Source of the DNA: Auricularia sp. M13
Taxonomy: Eukaryota; Basidiomycota; Agaricomycetes; Auriculariales; Auriculariaceae
NCBI GenBank assembly: GCA_037042915.1
Contig: CM073195.1
Location: 1,922,001 to 1,986,000, forward strand
Direction of reading: 5' to 3'
DNA length: 64,000 nucleotides
Positions 53,783 to 64,000 of the stretch are shown one piece after another. The notes below the pieces were generated by a model. That model was not told where the DNA came from. It ran no database searches and was given only the letters and a program-made list of their open reading frames with translations. Within the stretch, counting starts at the first letter, position 1; each line of letters begins with the position of its first letter. The position numbers and the translations under genes were made by a program.

Positions 53783-54636
53783 ATGTCGTCCTCAGACTCC
53801 AAGCTCTCCCCAGGCGCGCACTCGTCCACGACTCCTAACGGTGCGACCTTGTCATACAATGTAACGGGGAAGGGTCCAAGGGTGCTTATCAATGTCGCTC
53901 CGGGCTGGGGAACGGCCTCGTTGCTGTACCACGGCGCATTCACTGACGTGCTCGCCGACATGTTCACGATCGCGCATCTGGAGTGCCGCGGCACCCGCGC
54001 GTCCTCATTTTCCGACAACCCGGGCGAGATGAGCAGCTGGCACATGGGCGCAGACGTTGAGGCGCTGCGCCAGTATCTGGGGCTGGAGAGTGCGGACGTC
54101 GCGGGACACAGCAACGGCGCGACTATCGCACTCTGGCACGCCATCCGCTTCCCCGGCCACACGCGCCGCCTGGCGCTGATAGGGGCTAACGTGCTGGGGA
54201 CGCCGCGCCAGGAGGCCCTGGCGCGCATGCTTGACGCGCGGGCGGCAGGAGCACGTCGATGCGTTTAGGGAGTACATCCGCACGGCGGCGGACCTGAAGA
54301 CCGACGAGGAGATGCAGGGCTGGTTCGGCAGGTTCATGCAGCTCTACGTCGCGCAGCCGGCGCGCGACGGCGCCGCGTGGGCCGCCTCGTTCTCGAACGC
54401 GCCGCAAGTCCGCGTCATGCAGGCGCAGGCGCTCGCCGAGGGCCAGCACCCCGACCAGATCCCATTTCTCGAGCAGGTCAGCGCGCGAACGCTGCTGCTG
54501 GTCGGCAAGGAGGACTTTGTCTGTCCACCCATCGATCAAGGATAGCAGCCTGGTGGTCATTGAAGACTGCGGGCACGCGCCGTGGATCGAGAAGCCAGAG
54601 CAGTTTGCAGAAGCTATGCGAGACTTTTTCATGTAA
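53783..54636 (+). pseudogene. Alpha/beta hydrolase, apparently frameshifted
   Basis: The N-terminal part (MSSSDSKLSPG...) has the alpha/beta hydrolase core: VAPGWGTASLLYHGAF, the nucleophile elbow VAGHSNGATIALWHA (Ser) and LALIGANVLG. The homology continues after about 54231-54272 in a different frame (VDAFREYIRTAADLKTDEE, then TLLLVGKEDFVCPP). It shifts again near 54530-54545 to reach SSLVVIEDCGHAPWIEKPEQF with the catalytic His. No GT..AG intron explains either shift, and the segment between CPP and SSLVV is shorter than usual. It is best read as a recently decayed host gene. Sequencing error is the alternative. It would have been a small-molecule esterase or epoxide-hydrolase-like enzyme. 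Confidence 0.7.
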
Positions 54637-55227
54637 CTTGAAATAGCGCGACAAGTGAGGATGAAATTGCATTCCGACCTCGTACTCTCCAGGCTGCTCG
54701 AGGACGAGCGTCGGGGGACGAGTTCGGCGTGCCATGCTCGTCTTGGCTCCAGGTTATTGACGTTCAGTAAAGCTAGATCTTATCCGAAGATAAGATTGAA
54801 GTCATAAGTCAAGATGTGTATATTATCGCGGTTGCTCCTGGTAGCTTGTACGTACCGGCGAGCTTCAGGAAAACCTGACACACGACAAACAAAAGCAGAA
54901 AAATGTGCATTCTGGCGGATATAATGCAACCAGGGTGCACGGTCCGGCGATGACTTGAAGGCCAATGGGTGATGCGGAAAGCGACCGTGCTGTCAAGGAA
55001 CGGTTGGAGCTCCGACTGAAAAAAAGTTGCCCTACTCCTCCCGACGTCCGCAACAAATCCCGATCATTCACGCGCGTCGAAAGAGCGCCGAATCTCTTCC
55101 CGATATCACATCCCAACGACATGGACCAGACGCATCTACTGTTTAGGGAGCGTCAAGGGCTGGCCACGATCATAACTCTGACTTTGCAATGCGTTTTAGA
55201 TCGCACCACGGGGTACGCAAGGAAAAA
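54637..55227. other. Upstream region of F-box copy 2
   Basis: About 590 bp with no gene seen. It probably holds the promoter of the second F-box gene. Confidence 0.4.
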
Positions 55228-56883
55228 ATGGCAGAGAACTGGCTAACATGTCTTAGGGACTTTGATCCGGAGCCCGTCTTGCGCGAGATTGAAGATGTGG
55301 TGCAGGATACACTTGCAGCTATCCGCGGGCGTGCCACTCGTCCTACGAGACTCATCCAAAGGCCAACCCACACACCATCTGTCGCCATCGAAGCTCCAGT
55401 AAAGGTACTGAGCCAATCGCCTATGCTCGCGCCCTCTGTCGTCCCGGCACCAGCACTAGAACGGCTATCAAACGAGCTTTTGCGAGCCGTCATGCATTAT
55501 TTGCCGCGAGCGCAAGACTTGTGTTCGGGCTACTTCACCGACTTGGTCTCTGCGAGTCACGTCTGCCGCCGCTGGAGGTCTGTTGCTGTGTCATCGCCGA
55601 CCCTTTGGACTGTTATCCACCGTCCATCGGTCGGCGAGATGAGTGCTATGGGATTGATCCTGACTCGAACTGGTTCCATGCCTCTGCACCTGGATGTAAA
55701 CCTGTCGAAGGTGGCTCTAGGCACTCAGCAGGAGCTTTTTTCAGCCTTGATTAGTCACATGTACCACATCAAGGTGCTCATTTTGCGACACGACAGCGAC
55801 TACGAGCAAGATCACGAGCGTCCGCTACTTGAATCGCGCGCGCCGGTTCTTCAGGAGCTACGCTTGTATTCTAACAAGCGATTCCAGCTGCGCAGCAACT
55901 TCCTTGGGGGTAGGGCGCCTGCATTGACCACATTTGCGGCATGCTTGCTCAGCCTGCTGCCCCCCACGTGCCCTGCACTGGCCTCGGTTACTTCGCTTCA
56001 CCTGCTGCATCACTCGCAACCAATATCCATTGACGACGCCAGGTACATATTTCGCTTCTGTTCGCATCTAGCCAAAGTGCGACTGGACTTCTGCCTGCGC
56101 GGCGCACAGACTACGGTTTCCGTGCGGACGGTGGACGGATTCCAGGGCCTGCGCGAGCTGAACATCTCCGAGCTCGCGGAGGACGGGCAGAACACGAACA
56201 TGGTTACGACCTTGCGTATGTTCGACTACAAGGAGATCACGCGCGTGCACATCAGGTCCGCGACATCGGCCACCATCCTGTTCGTCATGAAGGAGCTCAA
56301 GGACATCAAACACGTGTTTTTCCTGCGCTCGCCCGCCCAGAACGACAGCATGCTTGTCCTGCGCGAGGACAAGCGCCAACACTCGATGTCGCTCCTGCAG
56401 GAGGCAGCGCTTGACGGCGCTCTGAAAAAGGCTTGGATGTCGTCGTGGCAGCTGACATCTCTCAGCATCTGGGAATACGTGTCCCTGCGCGACAGCACCA
56501 CGATTGCGCAGTTGGATCTCAGATCGCTCGACATCTTCACGGTATTTGTGCGCGGTCGGAGCTTGCGCGCCCGTCTTGCGGGCTCGTCGCTATCGCACGT
56601 CTTCGACCTCTTCCAGCACACAAAAAAGGAGTGGAATTTCCCCGCCCTCGCTACACTGGCTTTTGATGCCCGCGTGCCCGTGGAGGACGTCTTTCCCGAC
56701 CTGCCCGCACCGCCCACGCTGTCTGCGTCGGGGATCCTGCGCTTCTTCAGGACCATGATGCAGCGCGGCGTGATACGCAGTCCGCGCTTGGTCCTGGATG
56801 GTGTCGTCTTTCAGGAGCGATTCGCTGGGCCGGAAGTCGCTGCGCTGTGGACTGAATTCTCGGATGTCTTGCTCTACAGATAG
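55228..56883 (+). CDS. F-box protein, copy 2
   Basis: A single exon gives 551 residues from the start MAENWLTCLRDFDPEPVLREI. This start has a good AAAAATGG context and matches the N-terminus of copy 1. An in-frame ATG at 55189 would add 13 residues. The F-box is at about residues 76-130 (LERLSNELLRAVMHYLP, SHVCRRWRSVAVSSPTLWTVI). A Leu-rich C-terminal region follows, ending RLVLDGVVFQERFAGPEV. Position by position it parallels copy 1 at 38147-39748 (LKDIKHVFFLRS against LQDIKYLFLMRS, TVFVRGRSL against TIFVRGTTL), so the two are paralogues in opposite orientation about 15 kb apart. Confidence 0.88.
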   Translation: MAENWLTCLRDFDPEPVLREIEDVVQDTLAAIRGRATRPTRLIQRPTHTPSVAIEAPVKVLSQSPMLAPSVVPAPALERLSNELLRAVMHYLPRAQDLCSGYFTDLVSASHVCRRWRSVAVSSPTLWTVIHRPSVGEMSAMGLILTRTGSMPLHLDVNLSKVALGTQQELFSALISHMYHIKVLILRHDSDYEQDHERPLLESRAPVLQELRLYSNKRFQLRSNFLGGRAPALTTFAACLLSLLPPTCPALASVTSLHLLHHSQPISIDDARYIFRFCSHLAKVRLDFCLRGAQTTVSVRTVDGFQGLRELNISELAEDGQNTNMVTTLRMFDYKEITRVHIRSATSATILFVMKELKDIKHVFFLRSPAQNDSMLVLREDKRQHSMSLLQEAALDGALKKAWMSSWQLTSLSIWEYVSLRDSTTIAQLDLRSLDIFTVFVRGRSLRARLAGSSLSHVFDLFQHTKKEWNFPALATLAFDARVPVEDVFPDLPAPPTLSASGILRFFRTMMQRGVIRSPRLVLDGVVFQERFAGPEVAALWTEFSDVLLYR

Positions 56884-58898
56884 AGAGTGACGCTACCTGC
56901 CACATAAACTCCCTCTTCAGCGTCACGGCATGAGCTCTGTACAGTGTACTAGCAATGGCGAAGTCCTATTACCCGATGCTGAAGATTAAACGGAACCGTT
57001 GTTTATAAGGAGTTGCAGCGTCAAATTAAGCATGCAAGACTGCCGTCGAGGATATAAACTTTCAAACACAGGCCCATCATCTTCCCTCTTTCTCCGAGCT
57101 CGAGCGCTCTTATTGCCCCTTTTCGATGTAATCGCGAGGCGCGTTGGTCATTTTGAAAGCATTGAACGCCGGCGAAGAGAAAGGAAGCAGATGATCTGCC
57201 GCTTCGCATCGGTGAACCGGTATGTGTAGCCACCCAAGAAGCAACCTCTCATGCAATTGTACCCCTTTCCAAGCGATCTTAGCGTTCCACGTTACCGAGA
57301 GTGGGAGTATTGTATTCACGGTGTGAGCGCAGCTCGTCCTTCCTTCCTTCAGTGTACTGAAACGGGTCTCCTAAAAAGATTCCACTAAGGAAAGCTAGAA
57401 TCCTTTGTCCGGGAAGCCCCTCAATACTGAGATGAGTCTCTCTACCCGCAGTCAACTCAGTGCAATGTAAATCTTATGTCAACATACCCTCTCGTGTCTC
57501 CTCAATGCTGCTGCTCCATGATCGCCTTCTCATGCCAATGTCCAAGGCCCAGGACTCGCGCGTTGCGATCCGTAGCACTTCCGGGCACGAGGTTTGTGCG
57601 AATGCGAATGGCGCGGCGCGCTTTGTGCAAACGCTCCTCTCAGTTCTCAGCACGCGTTTCGAAGACCCACAAAAGTATGGACAGGCCCGATACACGTGCC
57701 GAAATGTACACCTCGCGCCGCCTTCTGTCCCCGCGCGCGCGTCGGTGTCAGGAACGACCCTGCGTGCTCGGCACAGATGCCAGCCCGAGCCTCGCAAACA
57801 CAGTGGCGGTGCCGGACCAGCGGTGCCGAGTCGCCAGATGGATCGACAGGCGCGGCTCGCAGCCGAGTAGCACAGGCAGCGCAATCCCCTGGGCCGTGGA
57901 CGCCTTCTGAGCGTTCGCTTGCACTGTTAGAGCCCGCTGGATCTGTTTCTCATTCAATCGGATGCATTCCGCCTCGAATAGACTCGCAAGCCGCGCGCCC
58001 CGTGAATTGCGAGCCACGGACTGCCGAGGAATCTCATGCGCCGACTCGAGGCGGGCTGGAGATCTCCATTAGCACTCGCACTGACCCGCACCCGCACCCC
58101 GGCTACATTGCGAAGGCGCACGGGGTCGGTAGGTGACATAATCGAAGAACGCAGCCAGTCCCCTTTCTTTTGTTCTGGGGTTACGGCTACGGCCAGACGC
58201 AGTTGACGAGGGTCTTGAGGATGCGCATTAAAATGCAGCGGCGATCTCGGCATGTGCGAAGCCCTGCAGTACGTGGCCAGTCACCATATACTGACAGAAT
58301 ACTTCTCATGATGCCGATACGTCAGCTGAAAACCTTGTGGCTAAAAACAGTGGGCTGCTGAGCGCAGCATCCGCGCTGCATGCATGCCGGCCGAGAAGAT
58401 CTGCATATGCGACAGAAGGACAGAAGCCGGACTTGCATCTTGTGCGGATGCGGTTCGGACATGCAGAGTCATTATCTGACGCGCCAACAATGACAACTCG
58501 CCCAATGTGGATGTCGCCGAACTACAGTATAGAGCCCTGAACACCGGTGGTGAGACGACATACGCTGTGCTAAAAGGCGCCGTACGCCATCGATCCCATA
58601 TTGCACTTCTCCGCCGTTCTAAGCGCAGGCAGACGACTAAGAAATCGCGAAGGCAGAAATGAAATTCGGGTACCTCCCCTGCCTTTACAGCGTGTATTGA
58701 GACAAAGATACGGAGATACGGTCAGATTGCAAGACAAAACGAGAGCATGCAGGGTGTACAAAGCTAGTCAGTGACAGGCATGTGGCAACAATGTCCCAAT
58801 AGATAGCCAAAAGGAAAACCAGATGCCAAACACTCCAGGGAAGTCGAACCAGGACCTACGGCTACACATGAAACTGACGGCGCTTTAAGCGCCAGGTT
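56884..58898. other. Intergenic, no gene recognised
   Basis: About 2 kb. Several open frames on both strands between 57460 and 58250 have no family signature and no supporting splice pattern. A B-box-like stretch with partial tRNA likeness (58839-58850, minus strand) lies just past the cyclophilin stop. Confidence 0.4.
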
Positions 58899-59651
58899 TT
58901 AGACGGTGCCGCATGCCGCGATAGTCACGCGCAGGCGAGGGCGACCGGATTCCGAACCGGCGTGTTCGATCGCCTGCACGACTTTGTGGCCAGAGACCAC
59001 TTCCCCGAAGACGACATGCTTGTTGTCGAGATGCGGCGCGGGCTTCAAGGTGATAAAGAATTGCGAAGTGTTTGTGTTTGGGCCTGCATTCGCCATGGAG
59101 AGAAGATATGGGCGCGAATGTCCTATCTTAAAGTTCTCGTCTACGGCAATACGTGAATATGAGATGTTGCGCGCAACGCGGGAGCTTCGTACCGGCGAAA
59201 CGAATGCCAAAGCTGGACTTGCCCCCAGAGCCATTATGCTGTGTAAAGTCTCCTCCTTGCGCCATGAACTAGATGTAACAATTGAGCAAATGAGTTTAGG
59301 GAAGATGAGACACAGCACGCACCAGAGGAATTATGCGGTGAAAGGTAGAACCACGGTAACCGTAGCCAGGGATGCCAAGCGCAAGATCGCGGAAATTCTG
59401 CGCAGTCTTGGGCACTATGTCGTCGAAGAGTCTGAATACTACATAAGAGTAAGTACATTGTCTAGAGAACGCGCGTAGGAAGTAGCTGCGTACCTATGCG
59501 ACCGACAGGGTCGCCGTCAATCGCAATGTCGAACTTGCGCCGTCGACGTCAGTAAGGGCCGAATGTGGTTTGGAAACGCGTACATATACGCTGCAATACT
59601 GTCAGTACACTCTGCGTCGCCGTCGAGCAGCTGTTGTACGCACTTGGCCAT
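58899..59651 (-). CDS. Cyclophilin-type peptidyl-prolyl cis-trans isomerase
   Basis: Five exons fit in phase: 59651-59640, 59533-59494, 59438-59323, 59268-59193 and 59140-58899, giving 161 residues, the usual size of a single-domain cyclophilin. Conserved segments are [30 protein letters not shown], the active-site [16 protein letters not shown] (catalytic Arg), the [16 protein letters not shown] core and [12 protein letters not shown]. His replaces the Trp of cyclophilin A in HLDNKH, which usually lowers cyclosporin affinity. The GxGxS-type loop is YGYRGSTFH. It has no targeting signal, so it is probably cytosolic, helping fold proteins by proline isomerisation. The first exon (12 nt, MAKC) is inferred from phase and family starts. 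Confidence 0.85.
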
Positions 59652-62600
59652 GGGTGGGTGCTGAGCTGACGTCGGGGGTCAGAGGCGAGTACCGGGGCGC
59701 TGAATCGAGACGAGAGCGTGACGCTGTGCGCGCGTGGCTGGGCAGGACGCGCCGCTCGCAGGACACGCCAGGTATTTAAGCAGACGAACGGGTGGCGCCG
59801 CGCAATCAGCGAATGCAAAAAGCAAGAAGCCGGCACAGGTGTATTCCGCGAGAGAAGCCAAGAATCCAAAAGCAACCGCCCCTTCGGCCTGTCCTGTCCA
59901 CGGCCTACGGATTCTATTCATCTCCTGAGCTCGCAAAATCCTGCGATGTGACGTTTCTCTCAACTCCGGACAAATCCCGCGCACCCCTCTCCCATCTGGA
60001 CGCGACGTCACACCGTTTCACGCCGATTGAACGATACGAAGTGGTTGCCAGAATTTGAACACTACTCACTGGGTACTTATCGCCCGTTCCATTGTTTGTG
60101 GCCGCAGGATCTTGCGGAAATGGAATGTGCTGATGATCCCGTGAGCACCGCCTCGCTGAGCACCGATCCCTGCCGCTCATGATCAGTGGCTGCGCTGCAC
60201 CTGCGGCCTATTATAATTGTGCCTGACCCACTCATCACCCTTGCCGGCACTCGCGGGACAGTCCAGTGTCCATGCAAATCGTGATTTGGAGTAATCATTA
60301 TTTTTATTTATCAGTATTATTCCAATGTACGATTACGGGGGCACGTCAGGGGGGAAGGGTTGCGCAAAATGGTCAGTCTGGTTGTGCTGCCCAGCATACT
60401 GCGGGTCCGCGCTGGCCTAATATCTCTCACCGCCACTCCGACCGTTCAGTATCGCCGGACTTGCTGATTCCAGAAAAGCGGAGCGCAGAGGCCGGCGGCG
60501 GTTGCATGGAAGGGTATAATGCGAAGCCATTTGACGCACTGGCGGCGTCATTGCAGCGTCGGTCGAACCTATGTTGCTGAGATCCCGGTGGTAGACGACA
60601 GCAGCCGCATCGCACGCCTCCTTACACGTTGCGGGCGCGGTCTCGCCCGTCATCCTAAACAAAGAACCAGGCTAATGGCGGTCAGCGAGCAGGCGAGCAG
60701 AAGGAAACAGACGTGAAGTGGCCCATGCGTTGTACAACGCGCGCGGACTTCTCAGCTCCCTCAGTCCCTATTCAACGGTCAGATCTGCATGCACTACTTG
60801 CAATTCCGAATCAGACTCACCTGCGTATTTGTCCTAGGCAGCATGGCAGGCAGCAGACCGGGTGAAGTCGAATCACCGTGAACTTTGCGGGAGATGTGCG
60901 ACGGCGACCCGCGGTGAGTGACAGTTTCACGGTCTGGCAAACAGTAAGCAGAAGGGCCACGTAACGCAGTGGAAAGGTCATGTTACAGACTACGCGGGCG
61001 CAGAGAGCGTACGTAGGCAGTACGCAGCACCCCGCCGCGCGACTCTGCCCAGGAGAGGGCGCACTGGACTCTTCGTTTAGGCTGGACATCCAGGCCTTTA
61101 GCCGCCCGGGATACGCGATGGCAAGCTCTGCAGCAGCAGTCCGCCTGTCGACCAAAGTACCTAAGCAGAACGGCGTGAGTAAACGCAGTCTGACCGGCGC
61201 AAGATCGCGGTGGGGGATTGGACGCTCACCTGCGGTGATCTTCGCCTTCGAAAAAGCTTGTAGTGTTTCATTCCGCACAGCGAGGGGCATGTCCACTGGG
61301 AGACGATGTAAATCTGTAATACGGCCGTCAGACTTTAGCCCGGGCGCGAGAGAACGAGGCCGACCCACCAGATCGCTGTTACCGCCTGTCTGGGGCCCAG
61401 AACGCAGTCCGAGAGCCTGGTCCATGGCAGCGAGGGACCTGGAAGGCCGCGGAGATTCCCCATATCGACCCAAAAGGCCACGACAGCTGCACGACTGACG
61501 TGCGTGTGTCCGGCCCGTCGTAAATCCTGGCTGGCCGGTAATGCGCGAATAAATATAGTGTGGAGACCGGCCAGGCGCACGGAATCGATTGCCTCGCGCG
61601 CCACGAGTCAGCACTGGGCGAAGGGGTGTCCAGAACGGGCGCATAGCGACGATGCGCGAGATGGACGCTGCGAACAGGAGCGGCGGAGAGTCGGAGCTAA
61701 GCGTGGTCCCATCGATGGACTGATTAAATTAACACCAACTAACTTATCCGCATCCTGCCGGTTGCAGCTCCCACGGTGGGCGCGGGCTGCGCCGTAGCCT
61801 GGCGCGAGACGACTGTGGACGGGTTGGGCGTGCTGAGCGCGGACCGCCGGCAGAATCGAAGTGCGAGAACGCAGCATGGACAGCCATCGGATTCAGAATC
61901 GCAACGACAACAAAGCCTATCGGAAGCTGAAGCACAGAGCGTGGAACAGTCCCGTTTGATGCATACAGGACGACCGGCGGCTGACGCTGCCCCCACATCT
62001 ATCGCGTTCTTCGCCCCTCCGAATAGCAAATCGCCCAGAGCTTCAGATGGCGCATTGCAGCCCACGTTGGGTGCTCTAGGACGCGGTAGAATCGAACAGA
62101 AAATGACGTTGAACGCCTAGCTCTGCGTCATAGCAATACAAACTGCGGCCTGAAAAGGCGGTTGCCTGGCGAACGACAAAACAGAACGCACGGTCATGAT
62201 GAAAATTCTGCCACATCGCAAGCGCCTGAGAGTTTTGCAAAGAGCGATCGCAGCAGCCAGGCCTTCTGCGTAGTTCCTTGGAATTTGGAAGTGGTTCTAT
62301 CTGGACGCCGCCGATATTGGTAACCCCATCGTTTTGAGCCATTACGCGATGCCGAGCAGCGAAGCAGTGTGGAATGAGGGTGTCCACATGACTGAGGCGC
62401 AGCAGTCGCTCATACGAAGACCGGGGGGCATGCGCAAAGGGACGTGAGGTTGGTTGAACAAAAGGAAAGTCGGTGCCTGACGCGCTGGCGTCAAATGAAA
62501 GCCGGCGTGGTAGCCCAAAGCAAACCAGCTTTATCGATTTATCGCCTCTGTCCGACCGGTGAACATCTGACGGTTTTGCAGCATTCGAGATTATGGCAGC

Positions 62601-62754
62601 AGCAGAAGCACAGGCTCGGATCCGGATGCAAATCTGGGCTTGTGAAGGCGCTGAACTGCGGCATCTCGGCAAGATAGTGTCAGGGTCCTGAGGCGTGAGC
62701 AGTGGAAACTTGCACTTCAAACTGGTTATTCTTGGTTACGGGCACAGGATTTGG
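59652..62754. other. Intergenic, no gene recognised
   Basis: About 3.1 kb, the longest gene-free stretch. Open frames of up to 275 codons occur on the minus strand (60817-61644 and 62076-62720) but show no domain, no splice support and arginine/serine-rich chance-like composition. An AT-rich patch lies at 60290-60330. Confidence 0.4.
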
Positions 62755-64000
62755 CTAGTTGTAATGGCGGACGACTACGCCATTTATGATCTCTTCTTCC
62801 ACGCCCTTCTCGCGCTCGTTCTTGACGAGACTAGACTGGCCATATGCTCGCGTGCGCGCTCTCCTCCACTCTTCCATAGTCGGGGCGTTTTCGGCAGTGA
62901 AGCGCGGCTCTGTCTCCTTGCTGCGCACCAGGGGAGCGAGACGCACATTGTCATCGCACATGCAGAAGTAGAAGATGCCCAGCCGTGTGTAGCCGCGTTG
63001 GTCAGGCGGAGGCTGCACGACGCGGTGGATTGTCGCGCGCAAAAGACCGCCAGAGAGGAACTCGAGGGCGTCTCCGGCATTGACGACCTAATCGTGGCTT
63101 AGGTGTGTCAGGAATCAGCGCAACCGCGTTGACGCACGAGTGCGTTCGGGACATGTTTAACCCAGCGCCAAGTGTTGCTAGGCGAGAGGACCTGCAGAGC
63201 AGTGACCGGTTGCGACCACAGTATCGTCACTGTGCCAAAGTCTGAGCATAGCAGGGAAATCAGTATTAGGCGCTGATAGTCAAGTGTAGTACCTGTATGG
63301 CCCTTGAGCCACACTTGCTGAGTCTTCCGCTCGTCCTCCTCATTGCGAGGATAGCTGCAGGAATTGGTGTCATATTCCATCCACAATACAAGTTAGAATC
63401 ACGCACTATTTCATGAATCTAACTGTGGAGGGAATATTAAGTGCGGTCCCTCACAGCATGTCCTCGGAACTCACCATACGTTTCCCCGGCAGCATCATAG
63501 TTGTGCAGGTTAACGAAGGTTTCTTCGGGAAGATCTACGGCGCCGGCGAAAAGTCTGTTGCATACGAGCGTCGGTTTCAAACGGCACACAGCGCGTCTTT
63601 TCGGCACGACGACTAACCTGAGCAAGGGATGTAAAACCATGAAGTGATTGAACTTCCCGAACTCGGAGATTTCGCGAAGATACGGCCGCAAGACTTCGGG
63701 ATGCTCCCGCTTTGTGATGTCGCGATTGACTGCCAAAGTGTCTGGTCAGCTTCGCGCCGCGGATCGCAAGGGAAAGCTTCCCACTGTTGTAGTGTTCGAT
63801 CTCGTCTCTCACCCCGTTATCTATGTGCTTCGCAGACATTAGTACGCATCAGAGATCCTGGTCGCACTAATTACCCAATATTGACGAGGCTTGTATCCCT
63901 GGTAGCTTCCAACCTCCTTCATCTTGGCAGCGTACTTTTGCTTATCAGCATCTGACACAGCGGAAAATGGGATGTCTGCGATGTCGAAAATGCGTTCGTT
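62755..64000 (-). CDS. 2-oxoglutarate/Fe(II)-dependent oxygenase, isopenicillin-N-synthase-like (5' end outside window)
   Basis: Eight exons fit in phase: 64000-63875, 63827-63785, 63729-63618, 63554-63475, 63422-63407, 63354-63293, 63241-63138 and 63087-62755, giving 291 residues with the N-terminus missing. Key parts are YKPRQYW, HIDNGVRDEIEHYNINRD, LPEETFVNLHN, the iron ligands His and Asp in WLKGHTDFGTVTILWSQ, the third His in LRATIHRVV, and the 2-oxoglutarate Arg in the RGYTRLGIFYF region. The last residues read EEEIINGVVVRHYN. Enzymes of this fold hydroxylate, desaturate or cyclise small molecules, often in secondary metabolism. Exon 63407-63422 is only 16 nt. The substrate is unknown. 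Confidence 0.88.

Noticed and set aside
57460-58253. Overlapping open frames on both strands
   Set aside because: Typical of GC-rich fungal intergenic DNA. None has conserved motifs or a coherent exon structure.
58830-58895. Possible tRNA-Met-like gene on the minus strand just after the cyclophilin stop (B box GGTTCGACTTCC, CAT in the middle)
   Set aside because: The D-arm loop is too short, the anticodon stem does not pair and no 5' acceptor strand is present. At best it is a tRNA fragment.
60817-61644. 275-codon open frame on the minus strand
   Set aside because: No recognisable domain, an Arg/Ser/Pro-rich chance-like sequence, and competing open frames on the other strand.
62076-62720. 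214-codon open frame on the minus strand near the oxygenase gene
   Set aside because: No family signature, and no intron phase linking it to the oxygenase, which ends independently at 62755.

Overview
The window is nuclear DNA of a filamentous basidiomycete, most probably an Agaricomycete. The host genes carry many short introns of about 35-70 bp with GT..AG ends, and they include typical mushroom families: a GMC oxidoreductase, F-box/leucine-rich-like proteins, a fungal multi-helix membrane protein and a family 61 glycosyltransferase. Large Ty3/gypsy elements lie among them. No rRNA, CRISPR, operon or prokaryotic signal was seen.

Left half (1-30265). Three LTR retroelements fill most of this part. 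Element A (210-6330) sits inside a coding frame of an unknown fungal family, which reads on in phase on both sides. Between A and the next element lies a 557-bp foldback repeat (7120-7676). Element B spans 8231-30260, and element C (16289-26609, opposite strand) is inserted inside the integrase region of B. All three have perfect 5-bp target duplications and nearly identical LTRs (one difference for A, two for B, none seen for C), so all are young and C is younger than B. B carries an extra coding region after pol. C carries an extended pol tail with a hydrophobic stretch.

Right half (30266-64000). The host genes, left to right, are: a secreted GMC flavin oxidoreductase (-), a Golgi-type GT61 glycosyltransferase (+), an F-box protein (-), an uncharacterised multi-exon gene (+), a multi-helix membrane protein with a His-Ser tail (-), an MDR-family oxidoreductase (-), a very short secreted cysteine peptide (-), an M20 peptidase (-), a decayed alpha/beta hydrolase (+), a second F-box protein (+) paralogous to the first and inverted relative to it, a cyclophilin (-) and a 2-oxoglutarate/Fe(II) oxygenase (-, cut by the window end). 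Two non-autonomous DNA transposons lie between them: a hAT-like 522-bp element with repeated TGTCCGGACATG palindromes, and an 810-bp TA-flanked element with a tRNA-like core.

The genes do not form an obvious pathway. The GMC enzyme, the GT61 enzyme and the small peptide all point to the secretory route, and the MDR enzyme and 2OG oxygenase are of kinds found in secondary metabolism, but nothing here shows that they work together. Exon boundaries were worked out by hand from splice sites, phase and family resemblance. Exon models given with full phase bookkeeping (GMC, GT61, MDR, M20, cyclophilin, 2OG oxygenase) are the most reliable.
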